This document shows positions 11,020 through 23,203 of a DNA stretch of 64,000 bases, piece by piece; position 1 is the first letter of the stretch; every line of letters starts with the position of its first letter. Below the pieces are notes generated by a model. It was not told where the DNA came from, made no database searches, and saw only the letters and a list, made by a program, of their open reading frames with translations. The translations under genes were made by a program, and so were the position numbers. The stretch spans positions 2,752,102 through 2,816,101 of the forward strand of contig JAESIW010000180.1 of NCBI GenBank assembly GCA_016802295.1, given 5' to 3'. The stretch comes from Brachionus rotundiformis. Its lineage: Eukaryota > Rotifera > Eurotatoria > Ploima > Brachionidae.

Positions 11020-12199
11020 ATGATTGTAGAGTAATTAAATTATTAAAAAAATCGATCATTTATATAGGAAAAAAATTTATTACATAAATATTTATTTAAG
11101 ATTTTATTTCAACTAGACATAACTCTAAAGGTTATGACGGGCGTTGATAATTTGATATTTTTGATTAAAAACAACATTTATTTGAGAATCTAGCACCAGG
11201 TTCTCTACATTTTCAAAAGATTTATATTTTTAGATAAAGGTATTCATATTTTTTGCTTTAAAATTAATTTAAATTTAAAAAAAAGTATCGGTTTAATTGA
11301 CTAAATCCTCGAGAAATTTCGATTCTAAAAAAAAAATGAAATTAATATTCATTGATGAAAATTCACATTATAACTTAATATTATAGCTTATTAAGTTATA
11401 ATATGAATTTGTTTCTTTTCCAAAACTGCAACTAGAACTTAAAAAATTATTCCAATCAATTGTTTTTTATTAACATTCTTATGATTTCTTCCTAAGTTAA
11501 ATTTTGTGAATAGATGACTTTTTATAATTGAATTTTTACACAACAATATAAATTGAAAAAAAAAATAGTTTATATAAAAATAATACATAATAGTATTCAT
11601 TATGATCAATTTTTTTTAATTTTTTATAAGTGAGCATAGTTTTTATTAATATAATAGTAACTTGAAGTTATCTTAACCTAATTTCTCTATTTTAATTAAT
11701 GCAATAATTAATAAATTAATGCTCTTGATTCTTTTTCACTATACAAGGATATTGAATTTTTTTTCAAATGATTTTAATCAAATTTAATTTAATTTTTTAT
11801 TGAATCTTACGAGTAATTATTTTCTCCCTTAAATAATTAAATAATTTAGTTATAAAAAGTATATTAAATTAAAATGGATAGTCTAAATCACAAAATACTA
11901 AAAAAAATTCAAGTTTTAGTTTAAATAGATAAATTTATTAATGTATTTATCAGGAAATAGCAAATTAATTTTAGTAAAAATACTTATATGCTTTTCTATG
12001 AACGGTTGACAAAATAAATTGATATTAATTAATTATGCAGCATCAAAATAGTAATTTTAGACATTTTTTGAAACGTGAAGCATAAGATTGAAATTTAGAT
12101 TTATTGATAAGAAAGCTTATCATTCTTAGATATACAAGCCTACATATAAAAAAAATTATTTGATTTAAGTTAGTGATTTTTCATATTGGTAAAACAAAA
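11020..12199. other. Shared upstream region of the divergent lipases
   Basis: This 1.2-kb gap between two divergent start codons must hold both promoters. It contains a relic of a lipase exon (listed separately) and, beside it, a perfect 14-base hairpin with arms at 11367-11380 and 11389-11402. No other element is recognisable. Confidence 0.5.
11411..11513 (-). pseudogene. Relic of lipase exon 1/intron 1/exon 2
   Basis: This stretch aligns by eye, in the same orientation, with the exon 1-intron 1-exon 2 junction of the lipase at 9716-11019 (about 10811-10900). Shared strings include CTAGAACTT, AATCAATTGTT, AACATTCTT and CTAAGTTAAATTTTG. The copy has lost the GTAAG donor and has no open frame. 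It is probably the remnant of an extra tandem lipase copy. Confidence 0.6.
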
Positions 12200-13628
12200 A
12201 TGCTTAAAAAATGTTTGGATTGTTTATATATTTTTCTAGTTATATTAGCAACCTCCAATGTTTATTCTTGGCCTGAATTTCGACTCTTTACCAAACAATA
12301 TCCAATCAACTACCAATCTTTAAATCTTACATCTAATGCAAAGTTTTATGACAATTTTGTTTTTAAATATAAAATCTTAAAACATTCAACTAAAGGTCAC
12401 ATTTAGACCCATCAAAAGAAACTATTCTGTTGGTTCACGGATTTTCCAGTAATGCAGAGAGCAAAAGAATTGTGTTGATAAAAGATTCACTTTTAGATAA
12501 TGTAAATAAATCAGTAATAATAATTAATTATAATTAAATTTAAAATTTAGTATGACCTAAATGTTATTGGTATTGATTGGAGTGAAGGTGCAGCTGCGCC
12601 AAACTATTTAGCAGCGAAAAATAACGCCAAGGTTGCTGGACAAAAAATGGCTCAATATCTAAGAAATAATAATATTGATCCCAAAAAAGTTCATTGTATT
12701 GGTCACAGTTTAGGCAAGTGAATTTTTTAAACGAAAAATTGGTTGATATTTTTTTAATAATCAATTAAGGAGCTCATGTAATTTTTATTGAGAAAAAAAT
12801 AGTATAAATCAATATCTAACTTAAATGTGAAAAGGCTTGCGGGTTTTTGGGAAAGAATATAAAAATTGGTCGAATAACTGGTAAAATTATCTATTTTAAT
12901 TCAATAAATTATGAAAAATAAATAAAAAGGACTGGATCCAGCAGGTATTTAATTTATCAAGAATGTGATTTATATTTTTGAAAAATATTGCGTAAGGCCC
13001 TTTATTTAGAGAAGTGAGCAAAGATGAGAGACTTGACAAATCAGACGCTGAGTATTTTTTAATTAATTTGCATGACTAAAGTAATATTTATATTTTAATA
13101 AAGTTTTGTCGACAACATACATACAGACGCAATTTTGGGAATCCAAGAACCAATAGGTCACAAAGATTTCTATCCCAATGGTGGTCAAGTACAAAAAGGA
13201 TGCGGTTTTAGCTTAAAAAGAGACCAAACTTATTCGCTAGAAGAAATCTTGAATAATTATTCTAGCAATTTAAATTTTGATAGCTGTATTTTATAACATA
13301 ATGTAAAAATTAAATTTCAATATTAGGTTTTATTGTTTAAGCCGACTATTTTGCTTGCAATCATATTCGATGTGAATATTACTTTGCTGAAAGCATTTAT
13401 TCTGATTGTCAGTTTAAAGCTGCTGCATGTGATAGTTATGGTAGTTGAGAAATTTAAATGTAAAATTTTTTAAACAATAGTATTTTTTAAGAAAATTTCC
13501 TAGCTGGTAAATGTTCTTGTAAAGAAAATGGCTGCTCATCTATGGGCTTCAGGTCTAATACAACCACTGAAAGTGGTGTATTTTTTTTGAATACACAAGA
13601 TAAGAAACCGTTCTGCAAATTAAATTAA
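12200..13628 (+). CDS. Secreted pancreatic-lipase-family enzyme (copy 2)
   Basis: Ten exons: 12200-12342, 12396-12501, 12551-12713, 12770-12777, 12835-12880, 12930-12944, 12997-13051, 13104-13285, 13342-13440, 13504-13628 (942 bases, 313 residues). A signal peptide (residues 1-23) precedes WPEFRLF. The triad is Ser136 in GHSLGAH, Asp158 in LDPAG and His185 in VDNIHTD. Exon sums match the divergent paralog exactly: 106; 163+8 = 171; 46; 15+55 = 70; 99. This supports the unusual pieces: an intron with a GC donor (G|GCAAGT at 12713/12714), an 8-base microexon, and an extra intron after LDPAG. The unspliced frame seems shifted near 12390, but the 53-base intron at 12343-12395 removes this. The first donor (AAA|GTTTTA) is weak. 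An ATTAGAAAATAAAGA string downstream may be the poly(A) signal. Confidence 0.88.
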
Positions 13629-16600
13629 AAACTTAAATTAGAAAATAAAGATTTTAATCGATAATTTTTGTTTTTTCATAAATTTAGTTTTGTAAAATAA
13701 ATGACGTTGATTCCGAAAAAATTCGATTATTTAGTTTTTATCTATTTTTATAAAATTACTAATAATGAAAAAAACCAAATTATAATGTTTTTTGTTTAGT
13801 ATAAATATAATTTTAGAATAAAATTTTCTGAGTGCATTAACTAAAAATTATTTAAGTTAATTAGTTGCTTATAAATTTGAAATAAGTTTAAATTTTATAA
13901 TTTTTAATTTATTTTTTTTGTTTAATTCTATCTTGTGATTTTTCTATCTATATTTTTTATTATTACTAAATATTTGATTAAAATGTACAATCGAATTAAA
14001 ATCTAATCAATAAATTAAAAGTAAAGTTACATTTTGGATAATTGACATCATATCCGGCAAAGGTTTATCTACTTTGCTGTAATTGGTAAATTTTGAAAAA
14101 AATAGCTTGAAATTAATTTAAAAAAAAATCAAAATTAATTAAGCTTTATTTATTTGTTAAGAACAGTCTAAAAAGCTAGATAATCTAACTGAGTTTCAAA
14201 TTTCAATCTATTTTCGTTTAAGAGCTAATAATCTGATTCTCAAAATGTATCAATTTACTTAAGTTATTCGCCAAAAATCTGTATAAAAGAATTGAGCATA
14301 AACCAAAGAGACACTTATCAAGTTTATTCTCTTAGTTAAAATTCCTATCTTGGTATTTCAAAAAAGAATGTACTTTTGATTACCATTTCGAATTCTTTTA
14401 GGTTCACTTAAAAGCTTGGACCTGGACAAATAGCAAATTTTTTACATTAGATTGATTTTTTTATAATTCGATTTTGTTTCTATTTTATTATCGAAAAAAA
14501 AATGCATTAATTTAGAAAATTACATCAGTAAATTTTTTTCTGTTTACTTAAATTTTTTATTTAATTAAAATTAAATTTTGAGAATTTACTTCAAAATTTA
14601 TATCTTTGATTCTATCATAAAGTCAGTGCTTACCAGTTTAAAAATGATATTTTAAGTAATAATTCATAAGTATCAAGTTAATAATAAGAAGACTATTCGC
14701 GATTGAATATGATATTTTTTATAAGTGCACTTTTTGATAATTATTTCCTTTTTTAAAATTGGTCGATATAAAGGAACTATAATTTTTATAATTTATTTAA
14801 ATCACACCCAGTAAATATATTAAAATTTAAGTATATTGGTATTATCTAGAAAATTATATATATCTTTACAGCTTAATATGCTTAAATAAGCGATAATTGA
14901 TACAATTTTTTTCATCTCGACCGATAAATCAGATTTTACATAAAACCTTGTCTAAAACATTATAAATTAATATTTGAGACGATTAGACGAAAAGAAACTT
15001 CTGAAGACTATAACGAGCAAGGCAATGCAAAATGCAGCTAAAGCAGTTTTATCCTTAAAGCATTAGTTGAATCTATATTTAGATATATTATGTAGAAAAT
15101 ACATTGTATTATAAAAAAAACTTGAAATTTAAATTAAATATTTTTTTAAACAGAATCTTTCATCGAGTTAGCTAAACCTTTTAGATCATTGATACCAAAA
15201 GGATTTTATTCAAATAAGTCTTAGATATTTAACTAGCATGAAGAATCCAAATCAGCAAAATAAAGCGGTAATTTTGTTGTTTTAGCTTAATTAATCATAT
15301 GAAGCTGAAATACAGGCCTCTAACTCATTCGACTAGCAAACTTTTTTCTCCAATTTTATACATATATATGTTTTTTCAGTTAGATGTTTAGATATTCTAT
15401 TGAGCCGGAAAAATTAAAAATAAAATTTTAAGCTAATTTAGGCAATTAATTAAAGCAATGAGCTATCCATGTGTATATTTGTTCATAAATGAATTAAAAA
15501 ATTCATTTTATCAAGAATAGGTTAAAGTTTAATTAATGATCTGTCATTTATGGAAATATTTCCAACATTCAAATAATTTAAATAATCTGAAATCTTATAT
15601 TTCTTCAAATTCTGCCAAAGTTTAATTAAGGCTAAATTAATAATAGTTTTTCTTTTAATTTCCTGTATAAAGCTACCAATCCGCTTTAATTCAAAGCAAA
15701 TCCTATTTAAAAATCTACCAAATTGATAATTATAGTAGCCCTTATTTAGATATTTTGTGAAATTATTAAACATTTTAATTAGTATTAATTTTAACTATCT
15801 CTTGTTTAAATCATATTAGTCCATTTTTAAACTTAAAAAATATAATGTTTATTTTGGCTTTTAAAAGTTGAAAATTAATTATTCTTTCTCTGAAATAATA
15901 CTGTTAAAAGTATTAGACATGACTAAAAATTAAATTGTAATCAATTAAAAATTCCAAGAATTTTAATTTATTCAAGAGCTTATTGAAAATTAATTTGATT
16001 GATAAAAGAGATTAAAGCTAAAAAATAATTGATTTTCTCTCGAATTCGAATTTAGATAAGGTGACTTAACATTAAGTATATTAAGTATATTGGTTTTATA
16101 TTTATAAAAGATTTTATTAGCTAGCTAGCAAAATTTCAAAGCAGTGTTAAATAAACTATCTCAAGTCCAGTAATGAAATAATTTTTTTTATTTTATATAT
16201 ATTATTATAGAGTATTTTTTCACCATAATCAAACTAGTTGTTGAAAATTGAAACGAATAAAACATATAATATGTATTTTTTAAACAAAAACTAATCCGCA
16301 TATTTTCAAATTAGTAGATTATACAAATAAAAATAGCAGAGAAAATCTTTCATTTTTTTAAAGGAAACTTCAATAATACTCATTGGCTTTGGAGGCATCA
16401 AATTAATTTTATTTTAGAGATAAATCAATATTATTATCAAATAGTTTTAAAATGTTTATATTTTAATAAATCTATTTTTGAATATTCATAAATCTGCATA
16501 AGATTTATTTTAGTATATTCTTTTCAGAAATAAATGTTTTGATTAAAACTGTTAAATTAATTAAATTCTTATCTAATTTTGGTCTAAAGCATATTTTGCG

Positions 16601-17126
16601 CACAGATTATAAATATTTAACTTTAATATTAAAAATAAAATAATATTCAATTTTTTTCATCTCAAGTTCATAAAACTAGTTTTTTATCGCAAGTTTAATG
16701 AAAGATTTGTAATAAAAAAAGTGTTCAATCTATGAACAATGTTCTAAAAGAGTTGTTTAATTTTAGATCTTTGATGTGTATTAAGAGATAAAAAAAAATA
16801 TTAAGGTTGCTTGTAAATATTAAGTAAGGTAGGTTGGGATTTTTTTAATTAGTTTTTTATTTGTTCAATTAACTTTTTCATATTAAAAATATTGCCTCTA
16901 TGGATTCAGAACACATGGTACCGTCAAAACGATTACTTTCTTGCTTTTCATTTAACTTTCATTTTATCTACTCAATAAATCATGAATTTTCTAAGTTTCT
17001 TATCTTAATTTTCATACTTCTTTTATACATATATTTTTTTTCAATTTAAATAGATAAAATTATTTTAAATAAAGAACAGTTTTTCTCAATAATGAAAATT
17101 AACTTTGATTTCAAAATAAACAAATA
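13629..17126. other. Gene-poor AT-rich region
   Basis: About 3.5 kb without a gene I can support. An 83-codon minus-strand frame at 15522-15773 is low in diversity (K, N, I, L, Y) and resembles no family I know; in such AT-rich DNA it is compatible with chance. No repeat pairs were found by eye. Confidence 0.45.
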
Positions 17127-19584
17127 ATGACTAGATTAAGTGATTTGGAAGATATGGTATTGAACACGACTGAGAATTACAGGGACTATGATGATTTAGA
17201 TTTATCGATGCAGGCAAAAAATTTGCTTTCAATGTACCATGGTATTGAAAAAAAGCTTTCAATTCTACCAGTAATTCTAATGATAGCTGGAACACTTGGA
17301 AATATGATCGCTTTTTATGTTTTAACTCGTAAAAAACTTCGCAACCAGTCGACTATGTTGTATTTCGCATCTTTAACTATTGTTGATACCATATCTTTGT
17401 ATCAATGGTAAGCTCGTTTTCATTTAATTTTATAATTTATTTTTAATACTCTAAATAAAAATAAAAATTAACTACAATTATAAGAGTTATAAGATTTTTT
17501 AGGGAAATATTGATAATTTTGTTTAAAAAATCTCAAGTTAAAATTTAAGTAAAAATTAAATTTTTAATTAAATTAAATTTTTTTTTGATATTTAATTTCA
17601 TTTGACAATTAATTAAAATTTAATAGAAACTTTTAACTATTCTTTTGCAAATGGAGCAAAAATTTGTTATCCTCTTATTGAATTTATCAAAAAATAATTT
17701 CTTTATGTATATAATTTTATCTTTTCTAATAATTGAATGAAAAAAGCTAGACTTGAGATAAAAACGATCCCTGAAGCCAATACTGACTAGAGTTCGATAA
17801 TAATATTTAATATTTTTTAAAGGAACTTTAATTTTTTTTACAAATATCGACTCAATTCTCAAAATCAAAATTTGGAGGAACAGTCTCTTTTTTTGTGCAG
17901 ATACATAAGCTTTATGGCACATTTTTCCATGCAAACAAGCGCTTGGCTACTAACAATAATCTCAATTGATCGCTACTTTCTAATCTCAAACAATTATTGG
18001 AAGCAAAAATTTAGTCGAAATATTAAATTTAGTCTTTTAATAATTTTATCTCTGGTTTCAATCATTGGTATCATAAATCTACCCGTGGTTTTTTTTAATG
18101 GAAAAGTTAAAACTCAAAATAAAAGCTTAACGCCTTTATCTTTTTCAAATGAGATCGAATTTATTTTGAACCAGAGATCAAGGAGCAAAAAAGTTGAATG
18201 TTACACAACAAAATTTATAATATTTTGGCAAAAAGTTGCTTTTATTTTAGAATGTGTATTTCCACTTTTTCTCATGATAATATTTAACTTTCTTCTAATA
18301 AAACGAACCCATAAGTCATCAAAAAGGCTAAATAAGAATGACAAATACAATAAGCTAAAACTGGGCAACAAAAAAAGCATGGTCTCAACTAGCAACCAAA
18401 ATCAAAAGGAATTCTTAAGTACTGAAAATAGTCAATGTGATTTTACTTATTCGAATGGCTTGAAAATTTTAAATCAAGAAACTGTTTCTGCCAAAACAAG
18501 TTACTTAAAACCAATTGGTCTTGGAAGTGATAAACTCGAGAAAAAATGCAGATCAGATGAAGCTTCTTTGAATAAAAACAGCTCTAATGCAGAGATTAAA
18601 AGACCTTTAGAGCCAATATGTAAAAATTTATCTTTATCTAATTTAATATTTTTAAATCAATCTAAGTCAAATGAAATAAGAAAAAATAATTCCTTTTTAA
18701 CACCATCCAATGCCTTAATAGACAACAATTCTAATAATTTAAATAACATGAAAAGTATATCCAATACGAGTATTTCTAATCGGCGAAATGATTCAGATGA
18801 AACAACACGCAGCTTAATCTTGGTTTCGGACAGCTACCGTAGTAGTCGAAAGTATTATCTTAACTACCGAAATCGTAGAATTGTTCTAATGCTTTCCCTA
18901 CTTACTATAAGCTTTACAATTTCCACTCTACCTTCGTCAATATTTTACACATTTTTTCGTCCCATAATCAACAACAAACCATATAAACGCCTGTTAACTT
19001 TAAGCTTCAATGTATTGAGACATATGTCTCATACTTTCAATTTTGTTATCTATTTTACTTCTTCTTCTGTCATAAAACAGCAATTAAAAGAAATTTTTAA
19101 AAATAAAAGTTGTAAAAAATGGTCAGTAAATTGTTGTTTTGATTCCATTTTAAGCAGATGGTTCTTAAGTCACTGTTGGAGGATAAAAACTAAAAATTCG
19201 ATATCAAGTTATCGAAATGATGCGGATATTTCATCGAAAAAAGATGCCAAAGAATGCGAGCAATGCCGTGAGAGTGAATTTCGAATGAAAATTTTTACAA
19301 TAACACCGAGCTCGTTGCAAAGCAACGAAGCTAGTTCGGGTCAATTTCAAGATCAAAATGATATTGAATTCATAGATAGCTCAATTGGTGATGAAAGTCC
19401 TTTTAGAAAAGAGACTAAAACATTTTCAATCAGTAACAGTCTATCTTCTAAACATGAACGCAATAATTCAAGAAAAAGTTCTCACAAAGCTGATAATAAA
19501 CCGAGTAATATAAGTGTTCCAAAGTTAATGCTTAATTCGCAATGCATTTTGAAAAGTATAGACCAAACACCCACTTGGTTTTAA
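17127..19584 (+). CDS. Rhodopsin-class GPCR with long third intracellular loop
   Basis: Two exons, 17127-17407 and 17823-19584, splice in phase 2 (2,043 bases, 680 residues). The extracellular N-terminus has an NTT glycosylation site. TM1 carries GTLGN, TM2 ends at TIVD, TM3 follows FLCRY and ends in IDRY (the DRY box), TM6 is VLMLSLLTISFTISTLPS, and TM7 reads NFVIYF in place of NPxxY. The Cys before TM3 is in place for the conserved disulfide. The third intracellular loop is very long (roughly 180-200 residues, Ser/Asn/Lys-rich), as is the tail, which begins with a Cys cluster that could be palmitoylated. Overall style is a peptide-type (FMRFamide-like) receptor, but the ligand cannot be inferred. 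The 415-base intron is large for this locus. Confidence 0.87.
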
Positions 19585-19739
19585 AATTGTATTTTTTTTT
19601 AATTACAATGGAATATGTTTTTTCTTTTTTAAAATTATATTCAAAAAATACCATTATTTTTTTAATGAAATTAAAAAGTAAATTATTTAGTAAGTAATTT
19701 TTCTATATTTTTTATTCCTCATTTTTTTAAGTTATTGCT

Positions 19740-20058
19740 AATTTCAAAAACAAACAAAGAAAAATTCTTCCTATTTTGATAAATCAAAATCTACTAAAAT
19801 AACATTTAATTAAAAAAAAGTGCAGCATAGTGTAACATAACTTTGTTGCATTTTTTTAACCTAAAATGATTTTTCTGATGTAAATAGAAGACAAAAGTAA
19901 AGCATCAATAAGAATAATAGTGATTATTGATTTTGTTTACCTAAAAAAGAAAATAAGTATGTTGCACTACGTTGCAGTGTATTTTTAAATATGTCGTATT
20001 TTAGTAAATTTTGATTTATCAAAATAGGATGAATTTTTCTCTGTTTGTTTTTGAAATT
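19740..20058. repeat. Fold-back MITE-like element, 319 bp
   Basis: The two halves are near-perfect inverted repeats: arms start AATTTCAAAAACAAACA at the left end and its complement at the right, sharing a long block including CCTATTTTGATAAATCAAAA. Pairing continues inward through a GTGCAGCATAGTGTAACAT-like segment, so almost the whole element folds. There is no coding capacity. No clear target-site duplication was found, so the superfamily is unknown. Confidence 0.75.
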
Positions 20059-20682
20059 CACAATTCCATTTTTTAAAGTGATTAGAAATCTTGAATTCTA
20101 GAAATAAAACCATGAATATGAATCTAATTTCTTGATTGATTTTTAATCACCTAAACTTCTGGTTTTATCACTAATTTTACTTAATGATTATATTTTTACT
20201 AGTTTTTACATTTTGAAAATTCTAATTTTTTTTAAGATTTAAGTTTAATATTAAAATTCTGATTTATCTGAATTTGAAAATTTTGAAAATTAAAAGGCTA
20301 ATGATCTTGTATTACATTAAAATCCCTACCTGGTTTCAGCTTTTGACCAAGTACTCAATCCAAGCACTTGTTCAAATTTCCAGTTATTTTTTCCAAAGCG
20401 GACCAAATAAATTGAATTCCTACAATTTATTATGTATTAGAAAATTAAACATCAATAAATTTTTTTAGAAAAATTTAGAATAATAATTTATAATAACAGT
20501 AAAATTAGTGATGCAATTAGAAATTTAAAAGTAAATTAATAGCCTTAGTAAATAGGTTTATCTATTTATTCAAGTAAACTTAAGTCCCATGGACAAATTG
20601 AAATACAACTAAATGTGAATTATATAATTTAGGAGTTAATTTTACACAGAATATAAGACTTGTTTTAAATTTGCGAAAACAG

Positions 20683-20917
20683 AGCAAAGTAAAATTTTTG
20701 ATCAAATTTCAAGCGCTCAATCTTGCTCAAACATTTTTAGATGCGCAATTAAATTTCATCGCTGATTTTTTATTCTTTTAACATTTCAGAGATTTATTTT
20801 CAAACTTTTGAAAAAAAGGATTGTAATTTCTTAAAATGCAATGAAATTTAATTGCGCATCTAAAAATGTTTGAGCAAGACTGAGCGCCTGAAATTTGATC
20901 AAAAATTTTACTTTGCT
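20683..20917. mobile_element. hAT-like MITE with perfect 8-bp target duplication
   Basis: Inverted repeats of about 76 bases start AGCAAAGTAAAATTTTTGAT and differ at only a couple of positions; they enclose about 80 bases. The element is flanked by identical 8-base direct repeats, GAAAACAG, at 20675-20682 and 20918-20925. An 8-bp target duplication is characteristic of the hAT superfamily. The element is non-coding, so any movement would depend on a transposase elsewhere. Near-identical arms and an intact duplication suggest a relatively recent insertion. Confidence 0.85.
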
Positions 20918-21019
20918 GAAAACAGGCTGTGATAATCTGTCCGTGAGTTTGATTTTAGCTGAACAGAATCAGAGAAATTGAATCACTCAATCTTTGTCAC
21001 GTTAATAGATTTAGACATA

Positions 21020-21282
21020 AGGTTATGAGGAGTTAAGTTCTGTCAAAATTTACGTAGTAACGTAGTAACTGGATTTTTTTATTCAATGTTAAATTGTTTT
21101 TCGACATATAATAAATTGATCATTAAAAAATTTAAAAAGTTTTAATTTTTGGAAAATTGTTCTTAAAAAACTCCAAAATTTTAATCCACGAAAACAAGGA
21201 TTGAGGATCTAATATAAAAGTAACCTTATTCAGATTGGCTATGCCTAGTTAGATTTTGACGGACTTAAATTCATCTTAACCT
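21020..21282. repeat. Weaker inverted-repeat element, about 263 bp
   Basis: Arms at 21020-21057 and 21245-21282 pair imperfectly, sharing AGGTTA at the outer end and GTCAAAAT inside. It resembles an older MITE. No target duplication or coding frame was seen. Confidence 0.5.
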
Positions 21283-22168
21283 CGTGTACTAATCTTTTAA
21301 CATGACGAGGAATTTTACTCGAGTACAAGCATTGTAAAACTGCAAAGTATTTTACATATATGTGTGTGTTAAACAACTGAAATACAAATTATATAGATTA
21401 ATTTTTTAGTAAAAAAAATCTAGAAAAATAAATAAAATATCAATTAGAAAAATTTAAACAAATATGTGTCAGACATAACAATTAAGGAAATCTATAAACT
21501 AAAATTTAAGTAAAAATCTTTGTAATTTAATAGATAATTCATCATATCAAGAAAAGACATCTAATCGGCTATTTATTATTGTGACTTTTCGTTTTTTTCT
21601 AATCAAAATAAAATTAATTATTTATTTTATTTAGGTAAATTAAAATTTGAAATCAAAAGGAATCACGAAATCTAAAAAATTTATTTATTTAAAATTCTAA
21701 TCAATCTTAAGAATTGTTTCTAACCTGATCATTATTTTAAGTTACTTAATTTTAATTTTTAGACTTTTATGATTATATCTTTATATCCTATTATTAATTT
21801 GAGAAATTTGAGAATTGTATATTGATTTTGGATTTAAATTCAATTTGCAGTGAAAAAATTTTATTAAAAATAATTATGAAAACTAGAAAGTTCCATTTTT
21901 CCAAATGATAAAAGTGTAGAAATTCATTCATTTTTAAATATCTCGTTTTTCTAGTTTTATCTGTAAATCATGCTCTATATTGTTTTTAAATAATTCTTAA
22001 AAACTTCTCAGGTATTATGTGGATAAAAATAAATAAATTTCAAACTAAAAAACAAATACCGACAATGTTAGAAGACTAATAATTTTTATTTGAAAATCCA
22101 ATATTTCCAATTCATTAAATTTTTTGATTTTGACTGTTTTTCAAAAATTAATTATTAAATTATTATGT

Positions 22169-23203
22169 TTATTTTTTCACTATAATTTGTCTTGAAGGAG
22201 CTTGTGGATAGATTGGTACTCCTGTATTCTTTACAGGCATTAGCTTTATATTGGAAGGACTTGTTCTAAAAGATTGATCTTGTGGGATAACCAATGGTTC
22301 TGGTACTACCGGCTTTGGTGAAAATTGCTTGACTACTTTCTGGACAAGGGTAACTTTTTGCTGAGGCTGGGATGGAAGCTGGGCAACAACGACTGGTTGT
22401 GATACATGGTTTGGTGGCGGGAGTGTTGATTTAACAATACGTTGTTGTTTTATTTGTTGTTGTGGTGCTTGGCTTGGTTTTATTGGCTTTGAATGCTTAA
22501 ACATTTTTTCCAATTTAGCAGTTTTCAATGGATTTCCTTGCCCATCAGTATCATTTAGCTCTTGGTATAAAGCCTGCTTATATTTTTTGTGTCTCATTTT
22601 TGTGTAAACGAGTAAAAATACGAAAAGTGCCACTATAACCACAATTGCTACCGAGCAGATTACAATACCAAATATTTTCCAATCGTATGATGTATCTGGT
22701 TCTATTTACAAATTAAATTTAATTGAATATGAAAATTATAAAAAATTTTTTTTCCTACCTGTAGCAAATAGATAAGCAGATACTGCTAGACCAACAATAG
22801 CCGCTATTAAAATGATAACTAAAATAGCTATCATTATAAAAAAGTGGTTCTTTTGCATTCCGAGAAATTTTTGTTTTTCAGTCAGCAATTTCTGTAAAAT
22901 ACAAAATGTAAAAACATAATCTCAAAATATTAAAATATTAAATACTTTATTCATAATATCAGTTTCGTCGCCAGTCTCTGTTGGTATTTTGACTGATGTT
23001 GGCAGGTTGTCAATTGTTTGGCCATTTGAAGGATCAACTATTTGAATTTCTTTGTTAATTTCTGTATCCACATAATCTTGTCTGTAGTCATTCCTTGATT
23101 TGTAATCTGAGGAAGTGTTAATCAAATGATTGCGAGAAGTGTTCATATAATCATTAGGATCTTCCAGATTAGATTGATTCAACGACGTGCCGTAATAAGT
23201 CAT
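22169..23203 (-). CDS. Two-transmembrane protein of unknown family
   Basis: Three exons on the complement, 22946-23203, 22759-22891 and 22169-22701 (924 bases, 307 residues), with GT-AG introns of 54 and 57 bases. Residues 1-86 are polar and Asn/Asp/Tyr-rich. Two hydrophobic segments follow: HFFIMIAILVIILIAAIVGL (exon 2) and IFGIVICSVAIVVIVALFVF (exon 3), separated by a short loop. The remaining about 155 residues are basic, then Pro/Gln/Val-rich (PPPNHVSQPVVVAQLPSQPQ), suggesting a disordered cytoplasmic tail. I recognise no domain, so no function is assigned. The start is the ATG of MTYYGTS with no competing upstream ATG nearby. Confidence 0.75.

Larger units (their letters stand above)
19585..22168. 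other. Intergenic region carrying three fold-back repeats
   Basis: This 2.6-kb gap contains inverted-repeat elements at 19740-20058, 20683-20917 and 21020-21282, each listed separately. The remainder is AT-rich with no supported gene; a 64-codon plus frame at 20274-20468 is unassigned. Confidence 0.6.

Noticed and set aside
11367..11402. 14-base perfect hairpin in the lipase intergenic region
   Set aside because: As a terminator or RNA gene it is unsupported; short AT palindromes are frequent here.
12390..12406. Frameshift in lipase copy 2
   Set aside because: A 53-base GT-AG intron at 12343-12395 in the position and phase of the paralog's intron 1 removes the apparent break.
15522..15773. 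83-codon minus-strand frame
   Set aside because: Low-complexity K/N/I/L/Y composition, no motif, no splice context; expected by chance in AT-rich DNA.
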